DNA of 64,000 nt, from positions 138,735-202,734 of the forward strand of contig DUBB01000042.1 in the NCBI GenBank assembly GCA_012960535.1. The letters are read 5' to 3'. Positions 42,641 to 50,749 of this stretch are shown piece by piece (positions within the stretch are counted from its first letter, which is position 1; the number at the start of each line of letters is the position of its first letter). The notes beneath the pieces are model-generated. The model was not told where the DNA came from. It worked only from the letters and a program-made list of their open reading frames with translations, and made no database searches. Source of the DNA: Gammaproteobacteria bacterium (GTDB taxonomy: Bacteria > Pseudomonadota > Gammaproteobacteria > Pseudomonadales > Azotimanducaceae). Both the position numbers and the translations under genes were made by a program.

Positions 42641-43888
42641 CTAGATCCGGTGCTGGTAAAGATATTCGAGCCAGTGAACCACCGGAACCTGGCTATTAGC
42701 CGCCAGATGTAGCTGGCAGCCAATATTAGAAGTGACAATAAAGTCTGGCTGGCTTCGATCCAGCGCTTCCAGCATCGCATCTCTCAGCTGATCTGCGAGC
42801 AGTGGTTGTAATACGCTATAACTTCCAGCAGAACCACAACAAGCCAGATCTCCTTTAACTGCCTGGATGCAGGCGCCCGCTTTTTTAAGCAGTGCTGTCA
42901 CCTGATGGTCCAGACCCTGACCATGACTTAAAGTACAGGGCGTGTGTACGCTGACTCGATCGGCACTGCAATGCCAATCAAAGCGGCCCATCAATTCAGC
43001 CACGTCAACCACCTTGGCAGAAACAGCCAGCGCTTTCTGAGCATAGGCCTTATCTTCTGAAAACCCGCTTTCTGGAAACCTGTCTACTGAAAAAAAAGCA
43101 GGGTAATCCTTGAGCGTAACGCCACAACCACTGGCACTGGAAACAATGTAGTCCAGATCTTCAAGCAGAGGATAAACAGCATCAATCAATGCCTTCATCC
43201 TTAGTTTACCATCATCATGTTCGCCGAGATGATGTTCGAGTGCCCCGCAACAGCCTTCATCTTTCAGGAACTGGCAAGCAACACCCTGCTGTCGAAGCAG
43301 AGCAGTCAGTGCTAAGTTGACGTTCGGCGTCAGGGATTGCTGTACACAGCCCTTGAGCAACAGCACCCTGGCAACAGGGTTAACAGGGTCTTCCGGGGCT
43401 TGAATAGGCGTCACAATATAGGGCCTGGACAGTACAGCCTGAGCCCCCAGGCTTTTAGGGAGCAGCGGATGGACCAGTCGAATCATTACTGCACTGATCC
43501 GGGTGAGCCACACTTTCAACAACAGCTTTCGCACTAGCCAGCGCTTGAATCGAGTCAGCCGGGCCAGTCCTTTACGCTCGACTATCATTCCCCTGGCTAT
43601 ATCCAGCAACTCAACATATTCAACCCCTGAAGGACACGCTGTCTCGCAGCTACGACAGGTCAGACACCGATCCAGATGCGTGGTAGTTGCTTCAGCAATG
43701 GCATCGTCTTCAAGCATATTTTTTATCAGGTAGATTCGGCCCCTGGGGCTATCCAGTTCGTCGCCAAGCAATTGATAGGTGGGACAGGCAGAAGTACAGA
43801 ATCCACAATGAACGCAACTGCGCAATATTTGCTCCGCCCGTAAGGCACGCGCGTCACTTTTCAGTCGAGAATGTATTGTTGTCTGCAA
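42641..43888 (-). CDS. glcF: Glycolate oxidase, iron-sulfur subunit
   Basis: A 415-residue subunit passing electrons from glycolate oxidation to the respiratory chain. Two 4Fe-4S motifs near the N-terminus (CVHCGFCTSACPTY and CLTCRSCETACPSG) and the CCG domains (LLKGCVQQ, DEGCCGALEHH, HTPCTLSHG, LACCGSAGSY). It begins with TTG at 43888 directly after the glcE stop, with GGAG 8 nt upstream. Forms the operon glcD-glcE-glcF. Confidence 0.95.
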   Translation of the reverse strand: MQTTIHSRLKSDARALRAEQILRSCVHCGFCTSACPTYQLLGDELDSPRGRIYLIKNMLEDDAIAEATTTHLDRCLTCRSCETACPSGVEYVELLDIARGMIVERKGLARLTRFKRWLVRKLLLKVWLTRISAVMIRLVHPLLPKSLGAQAVLSRPYIVTPIQAPEDPVNPVARVLLLKGCVQQSLTPNVNLALTALLRQQGVACQFLKDEGCCGALEHHLGEHDDGKLRMKALIDAVYPLLEDLDYIVSSASGCGVTLKDYPAFFSVDRFPESGFSEDKAYAQKALAVSAKVVDVAELMGRFDWHCSADRVSVHTPCTLSHGQGLDHQVTALLKKAGACIQAVKGDLACCGSAGSYSVLQPLLADQLRDAMLEALDRSQPDFIVTSNIGCQLHLAANSQVPVVHWLEYLYQHRI

Positions 43889-44917
43889 TTACCAGGCTCC
43901 ATAAAGACGTTGATAATTGAAAAGCCCGGTTGGATCAAATTCCTGTTTTATGTTCCTGTGGATTAACGCCAGACCGGCTGATAGTGGTGAAAACCGCTGT
44001 TTGATGTCAGGCCTGCCAAAATATTGCACAGCATGGCCCTGGCTGAGCTGGGCCAGGTCCAAAGTAGAATCTTCCAGCCATCTAATCCCACCTGCCCAGT
44101 CCACAGCCACCGCCTCTTCAAGACCATAACTGGAATCGACGGCGACACTCAAACGCAGTAAATTCCCGGTAGTGGAAAATTTCAGATCACGCAGATCAGA
44201 AAACACTGTATCGGCAACTGCCACACCAGGACACTTCCCGGCCACCCTGGACACTTCCTGATGGGAACCAGAAAAACGTAGAACTAATTGCCTGTCGACA
44301 AAAGCGGCCGCAGTTAGAGCGGCTTCCCGGCGCCAGGAACAAATCAGATCAATGATGTCAGCAGGCGGCATGGCAAGGCTTAAGCAGCGTTCATGCTGCG
44401 GTTTGGGTAGTACTTTTAGGCTGACATCGAGAATGCAGGCCAGGGTTCCCATGGCGCCAACCATCAATCGTGACACATCATAACCAGCCACGTTCTTCAT
44501 TACCTCACCGCCAAAATGAACGGCTGAACCCTTGGCAGTAGCAAGGGTTACACCTAACAGTGCATCACGCACTGCACCACGGAAGGGCCTTCCTGGGCCC
44601 GACAAACCACTGGCAACGATTCCGCCCACGGTAGGATCACCGCCCAACTGCGGTGGATCAAAAGGCAGGTATTGGCCTGCTCCTGCTAAAACAGCATCCA
44701 ATTCAGACAGGCGGGTACCTGCCCTCACCGTAATAACCAATTCCTCCGGTCGGTAATTGATCACGCCACTGTGCTGCAGGGTACTCAACACCATCAGATC
44801 AGGCGCAATATATCCGAGGAAGTCCTTGCTACCTGATCCCCGAATCCGAAGCCTCTGCCCGGACGCCCTGGCCTGCTGGATCTGATCAAGGATAGAACTG
44901 GTATGGTCACCGCCCAT
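43889..44917 (-). CDS. glcE: Glycolate oxidase, FAD-binding subunit GlcE
   Basis: A 342-residue FAD-binding PCMH-fold subunit, shorter than GlcD: LRIRGSGSKDFLG, the FAD loop PPQLGGDPTVGGIVASGLSG, FGGEVMKNVAGYDVSRL and GLFNYQRLYG at the C-terminus. The ATG at 44917 follows the glcD stop with no gap, and its own stop abuts glcF. Required together with GlcD and GlcF in E. coli for glycolate oxidation to glyoxylate, linking to phosphoglycolate or algal glycolate use. Confidence 0.94.
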   Translation of the reverse strand: MGGDHTSSILDQIQQARASGQRLRIRGSGSKDFLGYIAPDLMVLSTLQHSGVINYRPEELVITVRAGTRLSELDAVLAGAGQYLPFDPPQLGGDPTVGGIVASGLSGPGRPFRGAVRDALLGVTLATAKGSAVHFGGEVMKNVAGYDVSRLMVGAMGTLACILDVSLKVLPKPQHERCLSLAMPPADIIDLICSWRREAALTAAAFVDRQLVLRFSGSHQEVSRVAGKCPGVAVADTVFSDLRDLKFSTTGNLLRLSVAVDSSYGLEEAVAVDWAGGIRWLEDSTLDLAQLSQGHAVQYFGRPDIKQRFSPLSAGLALIHRNIKQEFDPTGLFNYQRLYGAW

Positions 44918-46378
44918 CTAAAAGCGTTCCAGGCCCGATTTGGTTTCTTTTCCAAGGCCTGAACGGACATGCATGGCACCAAACTCAGCACAACGATTCA
45001 GCGTTGGAATCGCTTTACCGGGATTCAGAATTCCTCGTCTGTCAAAAGCGTGTTTTATACCATGAAAAACCTGTAACTCGTCGCTCGAAAACTGGTTACA
45101 CATCTGGTCTATTTTTTCGAGACCCACACCATGCTCGCCCGTGATAGTTCCCCCAGACGCCACACACATTTCAAGAATTTCAGCACCAAAAGCTTCTGCT
45201 GCAACCAGTTGTCCCGCTACATTGGCATCATAGAGGATAAGCGGGTGCAGGTTCCCATCTCCTGCATGAAAAACATTGGCCACCCGCAAGGCATACTTGT
45301 CCGATAACTCAGCGATTCGATTCAATACCCGGGACAGCTCCCTGCGAGGAATGGTGCCATCCATACAATAATAGTCCGGAGCGATTCTGCCCACAGCCGG
45401 AAATGCGGCTTTTCTTCCCTGCCATAGTCGCGCCCGTTCTATCGGATCTCTGGCAACCACGACGGTGCTAGCACCACTGGCTCGAAACTGGCGCTCAACC
45501 AGGTTTATCTGATCCTGTACGTCAGCCTCGGACCCATCCAATTCACACAGTAGCAGCGCTTCCACATCAAGAGGGTAACCTGCGTGTACGAAATCTTCGG
45601 AAGCCTTTATGGCGAGTCGATCCATCAATTCCAGGCCAGCGGGTATAACGCCACGACCAATCAATTCTCCCACGGCATCAGCGGCCTGCCCACAGTCATT
45701 AAAGCCCGCCATCAATACAGCTACGGCTTCAGGGTTAGCTATCAGATTTACCATCACCTCAATGACAAGTCCTAGCATGCCCTCAGATCCATGTAGCACT
45801 GCCAGCAAATCAAAGCCCTGCTGGTCAAGCTCAAGACCGCCAACCTCAATAATCTCACCTTGTGCTGTCAGGACTTTCAATCCCTGCACATTATGAACGG
45901 TTAGACCATACTTCAAACAGTGTACACCGCCTGAATTTTCGGCAACATTTCCGCCGATAGTACAGGCTATCTGAGAAGACGGATCTGGCGCATAAAATAA
46001 ATCAAACTCTGAAGCGGCATCGGAGATGGCAAGATTAGTCACGCCTGGTTCCACCCTGGCAATCAGATTCTTTGCATCTACCTCCAGAATTCGATTGAAA
46101 CGAGCCAGGCTGACCAGAACGCCTTCGGCATGCGGTGTAGCGCCACCAGACAGACCGGTACCAGCGCCTCGCGCCACCAGCGGTATGGCATTGTTATAAC
46201 AGACCTTGACAATCTGCTGCAGCGCCTCGAGCGAATCAGGAATTGCAACCAAAGCAGGCAGTTGTTTCTTTGCGGTTAAGCCATCGCTTTCATAGACTCG
46301 CAGACGATTAGGATCGTCAATCAGATTGGCGCCGGGAATGTCCCTGAGCAAATCCCTGGCAACTGCAGTACTCGACAT
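44918..46378 (-). CDS. glcD: Glycolate oxidase, catalytic subunit GlcD
   Basis: A 486-residue flavoprotein of the FAD-linked oxidase family. It has LVARGAGTGLSGGATP and the FAD motif GGNVAENSGGVHCLKYGLTV, then HAGDGNLHPLI and ITGEHGVGLEKI near the C-terminus. The frame opens further to 46435, but ATG 46378 (SSTAVARDLLRDIPG) gives the normal family start. E. coli GlcD has 499 residues. Divergent from ribBX across 113 bp. No glcC-type regulator is adjacent. Confidence 0.94.
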   Translation of the reverse strand: MSSTAVARDLLRDIPGANLIDDPNRLRVYESDGLTAKKQLPALVAIPDSLEALQQIVKVCYNNAIPLVARGAGTGLSGGATPHAEGVLVSLARFNRILEVDAKNLIARVEPGVTNLAISDAASEFDLFYAPDPSSQIACTIGGNVAENSGGVHCLKYGLTVHNVQGLKVLTAQGEIIEVGGLELDQQGFDLLAVLHGSEGMLGLVIEVMVNLIANPEAVAVLMAGFNDCGQAADAVGELIGRGVIPAGLELMDRLAIKASEDFVHAGYPLDVEALLLCELDGSEADVQDQINLVERQFRASGASTVVVARDPIERARLWQGRKAAFPAVGRIAPDYYCMDGTIPRRELSRVLNRIAELSDKYALRVANVFHAGDGNLHPLILYDANVAGQLVAAEAFGAEILEMCVASGGTITGEHGVGLEKIDQMCNQFSSDELQVFHGIKHAFDRRGILNPGKAIPTLNRCAEFGAMHVRSGLGKETKSGLERF

Positions 46379-46491
46379 TATTAAACCAATTGATAAGCGT
46401 TGATCCAAGTATAAAATGAATGTCGATAAAGGCACAGTTGTTTAACCATTTCAGTATAATCACAGTTATTCAGGGAACAGGAAGCAATGTT

Positions 46492-47604
46492 GTGGAGTTA
46501 AATACGACTGAACAAATCTTAGAGGACTTCCGCCAGGGAAAAATGGTCCTTATCATGGATGATGAAGATCGCGAAAATGAAGGCGACCTGATCATTGCAG
46601 CAGAAGTTGTCACGCAGGAGCATGTCACCTTCTTTGCCCGACATGCCTGCGGCCTGATCTGCCTGACTATAACCGAAGGAAGAGGTGAACAGCTGAATTT
46701 ACCGCTGATGGTAAACAAGAACTCATCGCAACACGAAACCAACTTTACGGTGTCAATCGAAGCCGCAGAAGGTATAACGACTGGTATTTCTGCGGCAGAT
46801 CGCGCAAAAACAGTCAGAACTGCAGTCGCCAAGAATGCCCAACCAGCCGACCTGGTCATGCCCGGCCATGTTTTCCCGCTGATTGCTAAACCAGGTGGTG
46901 TTCTTACCCGTGCTGGCCACACTGAAGCCGGCTGTGATCTGGCTAGAATGGCAGGCTACGAACCAGCTGCCGTTATCGTAGAGGTCATGAACGAAGACGG
47001 TACAATGGCACAACGACCGGAGCTGGAAATATTCGCTCGCCAGCATGGCATTAAAATAGGCACCATTGCCGACTTGATTCACTATCGTGCACTAAACGAT
47101 AAAACCATAGCGCTCATCGATAAGAAAGAAATACTAACCGATGCAGGCCCTTTTACGCTGCGAACCTACACTGATACCACAAGCAATGTGATTCACTATG
47201 CACTGGTTAGAGGTGAGATCTGCGAAGACGAGGCCTGCCTGGTTCGAGTACAGGTCATCAACACACTTAGAGATGCCTTTGGCACCAGACGGCCGGAATC
47301 AAAAAGATCCTGGTCAATTCGAGAGTCCCTAAATTACATTGCAGCGGCCGATGCTGGTGTCCTGGTTGCTGTTGGCCAGCAGAATACGGTGGAAGAAGAA
47401 ATCGAACAGGTGCTAGGCTTCCCTGATTTTCCGGCCAAGGCCCGGCCGGCCAGCGACAATGGTGAGTATCGTGTTATTGGTGCAGGCTCACAGATTCTTC
47501 GCGATATCGGAGTCGGCAAAATGCGTTTGCTCAGTTCGCCCAGCCGATACAGTGCCCTTTCCGGTTTTGATCTGGAAGTTGTCGAGTTTGTTGAAGCCGA
47601 GTGA
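46492..47604 (+). CDS. ribBX: 3,4-dihydroxy-2-butanone-4-phosphate synthase with degenerate RibA domain
   Basis: A 371-residue riboflavin-pathway protein. The N-terminal 205 residues are a complete RibB (MDDEDRENEGD at 22-32, HACGLICLTI, the TRAGHTEAGCDLARMAG substrate loop). The C-terminal half has the GTP cyclohydrolase II outline but has lost the zinc cysteines: the usual ECLTGDxxxSLRCDCG reads QVINTLRDAFGTRRPESKRS. It should make the four-carbon riboflavin precursor but not open GTP, matching known RibBX hybrids. GTG 46492 gives the usual ELNTTEQILEDFRQGKM start. The frame opens upstream at 46420. A 15-bp array begins at its stop. Confidence 0.9.
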   Translation: MELNTTEQILEDFRQGKMVLIMDDEDRENEGDLIIAAEVVTQEHVTFFARHACGLICLTITEGRGEQLNLPLMVNKNSSQHETNFTVSIEAAEGITTGISAADRAKTVRTAVAKNAQPADLVMPGHVFPLIAKPGGVLTRAGHTEAGCDLARMAGYEPAAVIVEVMNEDGTMAQRPELEIFARQHGIKIGTIADLIHYRALNDKTIALIDKKEILTDAGPFTLRTYTDTTSNVIHYALVRGEICEDEACLVRVQVINTLRDAFGTRRPESKRSWSIRESLNYIAAADAGVLVAVGQQNTVEEEIEQVLGFPDFPAKARPASDNGEYRVIGAGSQILRDIGVGKMRLLSSPSRYSALSGFDLEVVEFVEAE

Positions 47605-47637
47605 AACCGAAGCGTCTGAAACCGAAGCGTGTGAAAC
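47593..47637. repeat. 15-bp tandem array at the ribBX stop codon
   Basis: Three 15-bp units: GAAGCCGAGTGAAAC (47593-47607, containing the TGA stop at 47602-47604), CGAAGCGTCTGAAAC and CGAAGCGTGTGAAAC. The first unit is the gene's own C-terminal coding sequence, and the next two look like outward copies of it. Confidence 0.88.
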
Positions 47638-47712
47638 CATAGCAGGGCGACTTTTTTCAGTGAATTAACGTTTGACCTGGAGTAAAATCCCAATTTTATT
47701 GAACCTGAGTTT

Positions 47713-48348
47713 ATGTCTTACCTTATACCCGTTGTAACCTCGGCTGATGCAACGCCCCTGGAAATGAAACTAGCCAGGGTTATCCGAGATAACCTGGCAA
47801 AATACCAACCTGACCTTCAACGCCGGCAGCATCAGGGCGTGGTTAACCTTATATCCAGTACGACCCCATTCAACGTCACAATTTCCTTATTTCCTGACAA
47901 GGTTATGGTTCGGCGCGGTACTCAGGACAATGCCAAAATAAGCCTGTCCGGAGATCTGGCCGCGATGGATAATCCGAACCTCTCTTTTAAGCAGAAGCGG
48001 CATTGGCACCATCCGCGATTTACCAGATTTGTGCAGCAGTTAATACGACAGGAATTGAGACCCTGGCGTGTCGCAGCAGAAGAGTTCTTTGAATGCGTCC
48101 ATGAGCAGGTTGATGTCGATATCAGTGTAAAAGTTAAATCTAAAGGTGAGGACCCGTACTTCGAATGGGGGTCGGGAAGCGAGCCCGTGCTTATCAGCAG
48201 CAGTTCTAAAGCGCTGCAGAGGCTGTTTGATAAGCAGAGCATACTGATTGAAGAAGTGGTGAGAGGTAATATTCATTGCCACTCCAGTATCAGGACGACC
48301 GCCCTGCTAAGCGAATTAACCCTCAATCGTTTACTGGGTGGGCTATGA
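47713..48348 (+). CDS. Protein of unknown function, possibly SCP2-like
   Basis: A 211-residue soluble protein without signal peptide. No family is recognised with confidence. Residues 45-85 (NVTISLFPDKVMVRRGTQD then KISLSGDLAAM) resemble the beta-sheet part of an SCP2 sterol-carrier fold, followed by a basic helical region and an acidic C-terminal half. Its stop overlaps the ATG of the glutamine-synthetase-like gene (ATGA at 48345-48348), so it is translated with it and may assist it. Confidence 0.7.
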   Translation: MSYLIPVVTSADATPLEMKLARVIRDNLAKYQPDLQRRQHQGVVNLISSTTPFNVTISLFPDKVMVRRGTQDNAKISLSGDLAAMDNPNLSFKQKRHWHHPRFTRFVQQLIRQELRPWRVAAEEFFECVHEQVDVDISVKVKSKGEDPYFEWGSGSEPVLISSSSKALQRLFDKQSILIEEVVRGNIHCHSSIRTTALLSELTLNRLLGGL

Positions 48349-49742
48349 GCCCAACACCCTTTAAAGGAGAATCCAGCCTTGACCAATGGCTGGACCGCCA
48401 CCATGTGAGGCGTATTAGAACCTTCGTGACCAATCTGGACGGTTTTAGCCTGGGTAAATACTGTAATCGCGAAAAATTTCTAGGAGCGCTACCCAATGGC
48501 CACAACATAGCAGATGTGGCTCTCGCAGCAGATGCAGCAAGCATCCCACATTTTACCTTCTGGCATACTTTCAGGCATAGCGTTATGGGTGACATCCTGC
48601 TGAAGCCAGATCTGGATACCCTCGTCAGCGACATCAAAGATAACGATTTAGGGCATGTCATCTGCGATTTTGCTAACCTCGATGGCAGTGCCATCAACCT
48701 CTGCCCAAGAACTAAACTCAAGCAGGTCGTCCAGGCTGTTAGCGATAACGGATTTCAGGTTAAAGCAACCTGTGAACTGGAATTCTTCCTTTTTGAAAAC
48801 AGTTTTGATGATGCCAGAGTTAAGCAATACCAGAACCTTGACCCCATAGGGTCTTCTCCACTGGAAACGATTTACTTCCTCAGAGATTCCTATAGAGCCG
48901 CTGACTTTATGAACGAGGTCATCAAACGCCTTGAATGGTACGGTATACAGTGGGAGGCCTGGAATGACGAAAATGGCCATGGCCAGATCGAGCTCAACCT
49001 GGTCCCTACCGAACCAGTCACCCTGGCCGACAGTGTCGTCAGAAGCAAACAAATAATATTTGAAACTGCCACAGATATGGGCATGTCAGCAACCTTCATG
49101 GCCCATCCGCAGAGAGGCTTTTCCAATGGCATGCATATCCATCATTCCCTACTATCAGGTTCGACACCCGTTTTCTTCGACTCAAATAAACCCGACAATC
49201 GCTCGGATTTACTCCTCCACTGGGTTGCTGGACTGATTGACACCATGCCGGCGGCGGTCAGCTATCTATGCCCCACCATCAACTCGTTTCGCCGATTTCG
49301 AGAATTCTCAGCGCCACCAATGACCGCAACCTGGGGAGAAGAAAATAAATCAACCGGTATCAGGTTAATCTCCAAGTCCCCTTCTACCACCCGAATTGAG
49401 CACCGAGTAGGCGCAGGTGACCTGAACCCATACCTTGCTATCGCAGCTATACTGGCAGGCGGACTCAGTGGCTTAACCCGAAAAATTGCTCCCCCGCCTG
49501 AATGTGCTGCACTAGGCTGGGGGCTACCAGAGGACGTACCAAGACTGCCCAGAAGTATCATGGAAGCCGCCCGCGCGCTGGCACAGGACCAGGCGTTAAA
49601 AACTATACTAGGTAGTGAAGACGTAGACTACTGGATTAAATCACGCCGCCATGACTGGTTAAACTTTCATTCAAGCGGCAATGATCCAGATGACTCAAAG
49701 CCCAGCCAGTGGGAATATGAGCGCTATTTCAACATCCTTTGA
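48345..49742 (+). CDS. Glutamine-synthetase-family gamma-glutamyl ligase (PuuA-like)
   Basis: A 465-residue ATP-dependent ligase joining glutamate to an amine or similar nucleophile. Type III/PuuA-like features: KATCELEFFLFE (metal glutamates), EAWNDENGHGQIELNL, MAHPQRGFSNGMHIHHSL, the FREFSAPPMTATWGEENKS ATP region and TRIEHRVGAGDLNPYLAI. The Tyr397 adenylylation site of housekeeping GlnA is absent. The ATG overlaps the upstream stop. An upstream extension to 48276 lies inside the previous gene and is rejected. With the HDAC-like gene next door, polyamines are a reasonable substrate guess. Confidence 0.87.
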   Translation: MSPTPFKGESSLDQWLDRHHVRRIRTFVTNLDGFSLGKYCNREKFLGALPNGHNIADVALAADAASIPHFTFWHTFRHSVMGDILLKPDLDTLVSDIKDNDLGHVICDFANLDGSAINLCPRTKLKQVVQAVSDNGFQVKATCELEFFLFENSFDDARVKQYQNLDPIGSSPLETIYFLRDSYRAADFMNEVIKRLEWYGIQWEAWNDENGHGQIELNLVPTEPVTLADSVVRSKQIIFETATDMGMSATFMAHPQRGFSNGMHIHHSLLSGSTPVFFDSNKPDNRSDLLLHWVAGLIDTMPAAVSYLCPTINSFRRFREFSAPPMTATWGEENKSTGIRLISKSPSTTRIEHRVGAGDLNPYLAIAAILAGGLSGLTRKIAPPPECAALGWGLPEDVPRLPRSIMEAARALAQDQALKTILGSEDVDYWIKSRRHDWLNFHSSGNDPDDSKPSQWEYERYFNIL

Positions 49743-49756
49743 AGCCGCGGGCATTT

Positions 49757-49785
49757 TTTATAGGGCACGCTCAGACTGCTATACT
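49757..49785 (+). promoter_or_regulatory. Possible promoter of the HDAC-like gene
   Basis: TTTATA (49757-49762) and TATACT (49780-49785) are spaced by 17 bp, and the predicted start near 49792 lies 28 bp before the ATG. The -35 is weak, and co-transcription with the upstream genes is also possible. Confidence 0.4.
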
Positions 49786-49819
49786 TTAGCAAGCCAGCAC
49801 CCTATCGAAACCTGAACCG

Positions 49820-50749
49820 ATGTTTAAGATACTTACCCACAGCGCCTGCCTGCAACACCAATTAGACGGGCACCCAGAACGGCCTGCTCGTCTTGAAGCC
49901 GTCCTGAACCGATTGTACGCGGATGGCCTTTTCCCGAAGACTAAGGATATCATTCCTCAAATCACAACAGATGCGCTTGGTCTGGTACACCCTTCCGATT
50001 TCACCAACCAGGTTGTCAGTGCTGAACCACTCACCGGCACTGCCCATTTAGACCCTGACACCTATCTGAGCAAAGGCAGTATCCAGGCAGCACTGATGGC
50101 CGCCAGCGCTAACCTGGAGGCAACCCGACTAGTATTGGAAGGCAACGCAGCGCGCGTTTTCTGCGCGGTACGACCACCTGGACACCATGCAGAGCAGGCC
50201 GAGGCCATGGGTTTCTGTCTGTTCAATAATGTCGCCCTCGCTGCAGAAAGGGCTCTGCAGGATACACGCATCAACCGTGTTGCCATACTTGATTTTGACG
50301 TACACCACTGTAATGGCACAGTTGATATATTCAAGGACCGGCCTGAAGTTCTGGTCTGCTCAAGCTTCCAGGAAGAATTCTTTCCTTTTCGCTACATGAC
50401 CTTCAGGAACGAACATATTATCCCAGTGCCTCTAGCCGCCGGCTGCACCAGTTATAGTTTCCGAAAAGCCATTGAATTGCACTGGCTACCGGCTCTCGAT
50501 AAACACCGGCCCGATTTTATCTTCATCTCAGCAGGTTTTGATGCACATGCCGACGATCCAATCGGCGGGCTGCTTTTAGGGCGCCAGGATTATCGCTGGA
50601 TTACGGAACTAATCGTCGATATTGCCCGGCAATTTGCCAAAGGCCGTATTGTATCGACGCTAGAGGGTGGTTACAGCCTCGAGGCCCTGGCAGAATCCAC
50701 TGCCGAGCATGTCAGCACGCTGCAATCCTACGCAACCAGAAATTCCTGA
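49820..50749 (+). CDS. Histone-deacetylase-family protein (acetylpolyamine amidohydrolase-like)
   Basis: A 309-residue zinc deacetylase fold. Active-site residues are all present: tandem histidines in RPPGHHAEQAEAMGFC, zinc ligands in LDFDVHHCNGT and SAGFDAHADDP, and the transition-state tyrosine in LEGGYSLEAL. Bacterial members deacetylate polyamines, acetoin-related substrates or proteins. Placed 77 bp after the PuuA-like ligase, so removal of acetyl groups before gamma-glutamylation is a plausible joint task. The 3' end overlaps the convergent HD-GYP gene by 22 bp. Confidence 0.9.
   Translation: MFKILTHSACLQHQLDGHPERPARLEAVLNRLYADGLFPKTKDIIPQITTDALGLVHPSDFTNQVVSAEPLTGTAHLDPDTYLSKGSIQAALMAASANLEATRLVLEGNAARVFCAVRPPGHHAEQAEAMGFCLFNNVALAAERALQDTRINRVAILDFDVHHCNGTVDIFKDRPEVLVCSSFQEEFFPFRYMTFRNEHIIPVPLAAGCTSYSFRKAIELHWLPALDKHRPDFIFISAGFDAHADDPIGGLLLGRQDYRWITELIVDIARQFAKGRIVSTLEGGYSLEALAESTAEHVSTLQSYATRNS

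Noticed and set aside
6033..47637. CRISPR arrays
   Set aside because: The repeats are 10-15 bp, directly abutting with no unique spacers, and no cas genes are present.
48276..48344. Longer N-terminus for the glutamine-synthetase-like protein
   Set aside because: It lies inside the upstream gene. The ATGA overlap at 48345 is the more natural start.
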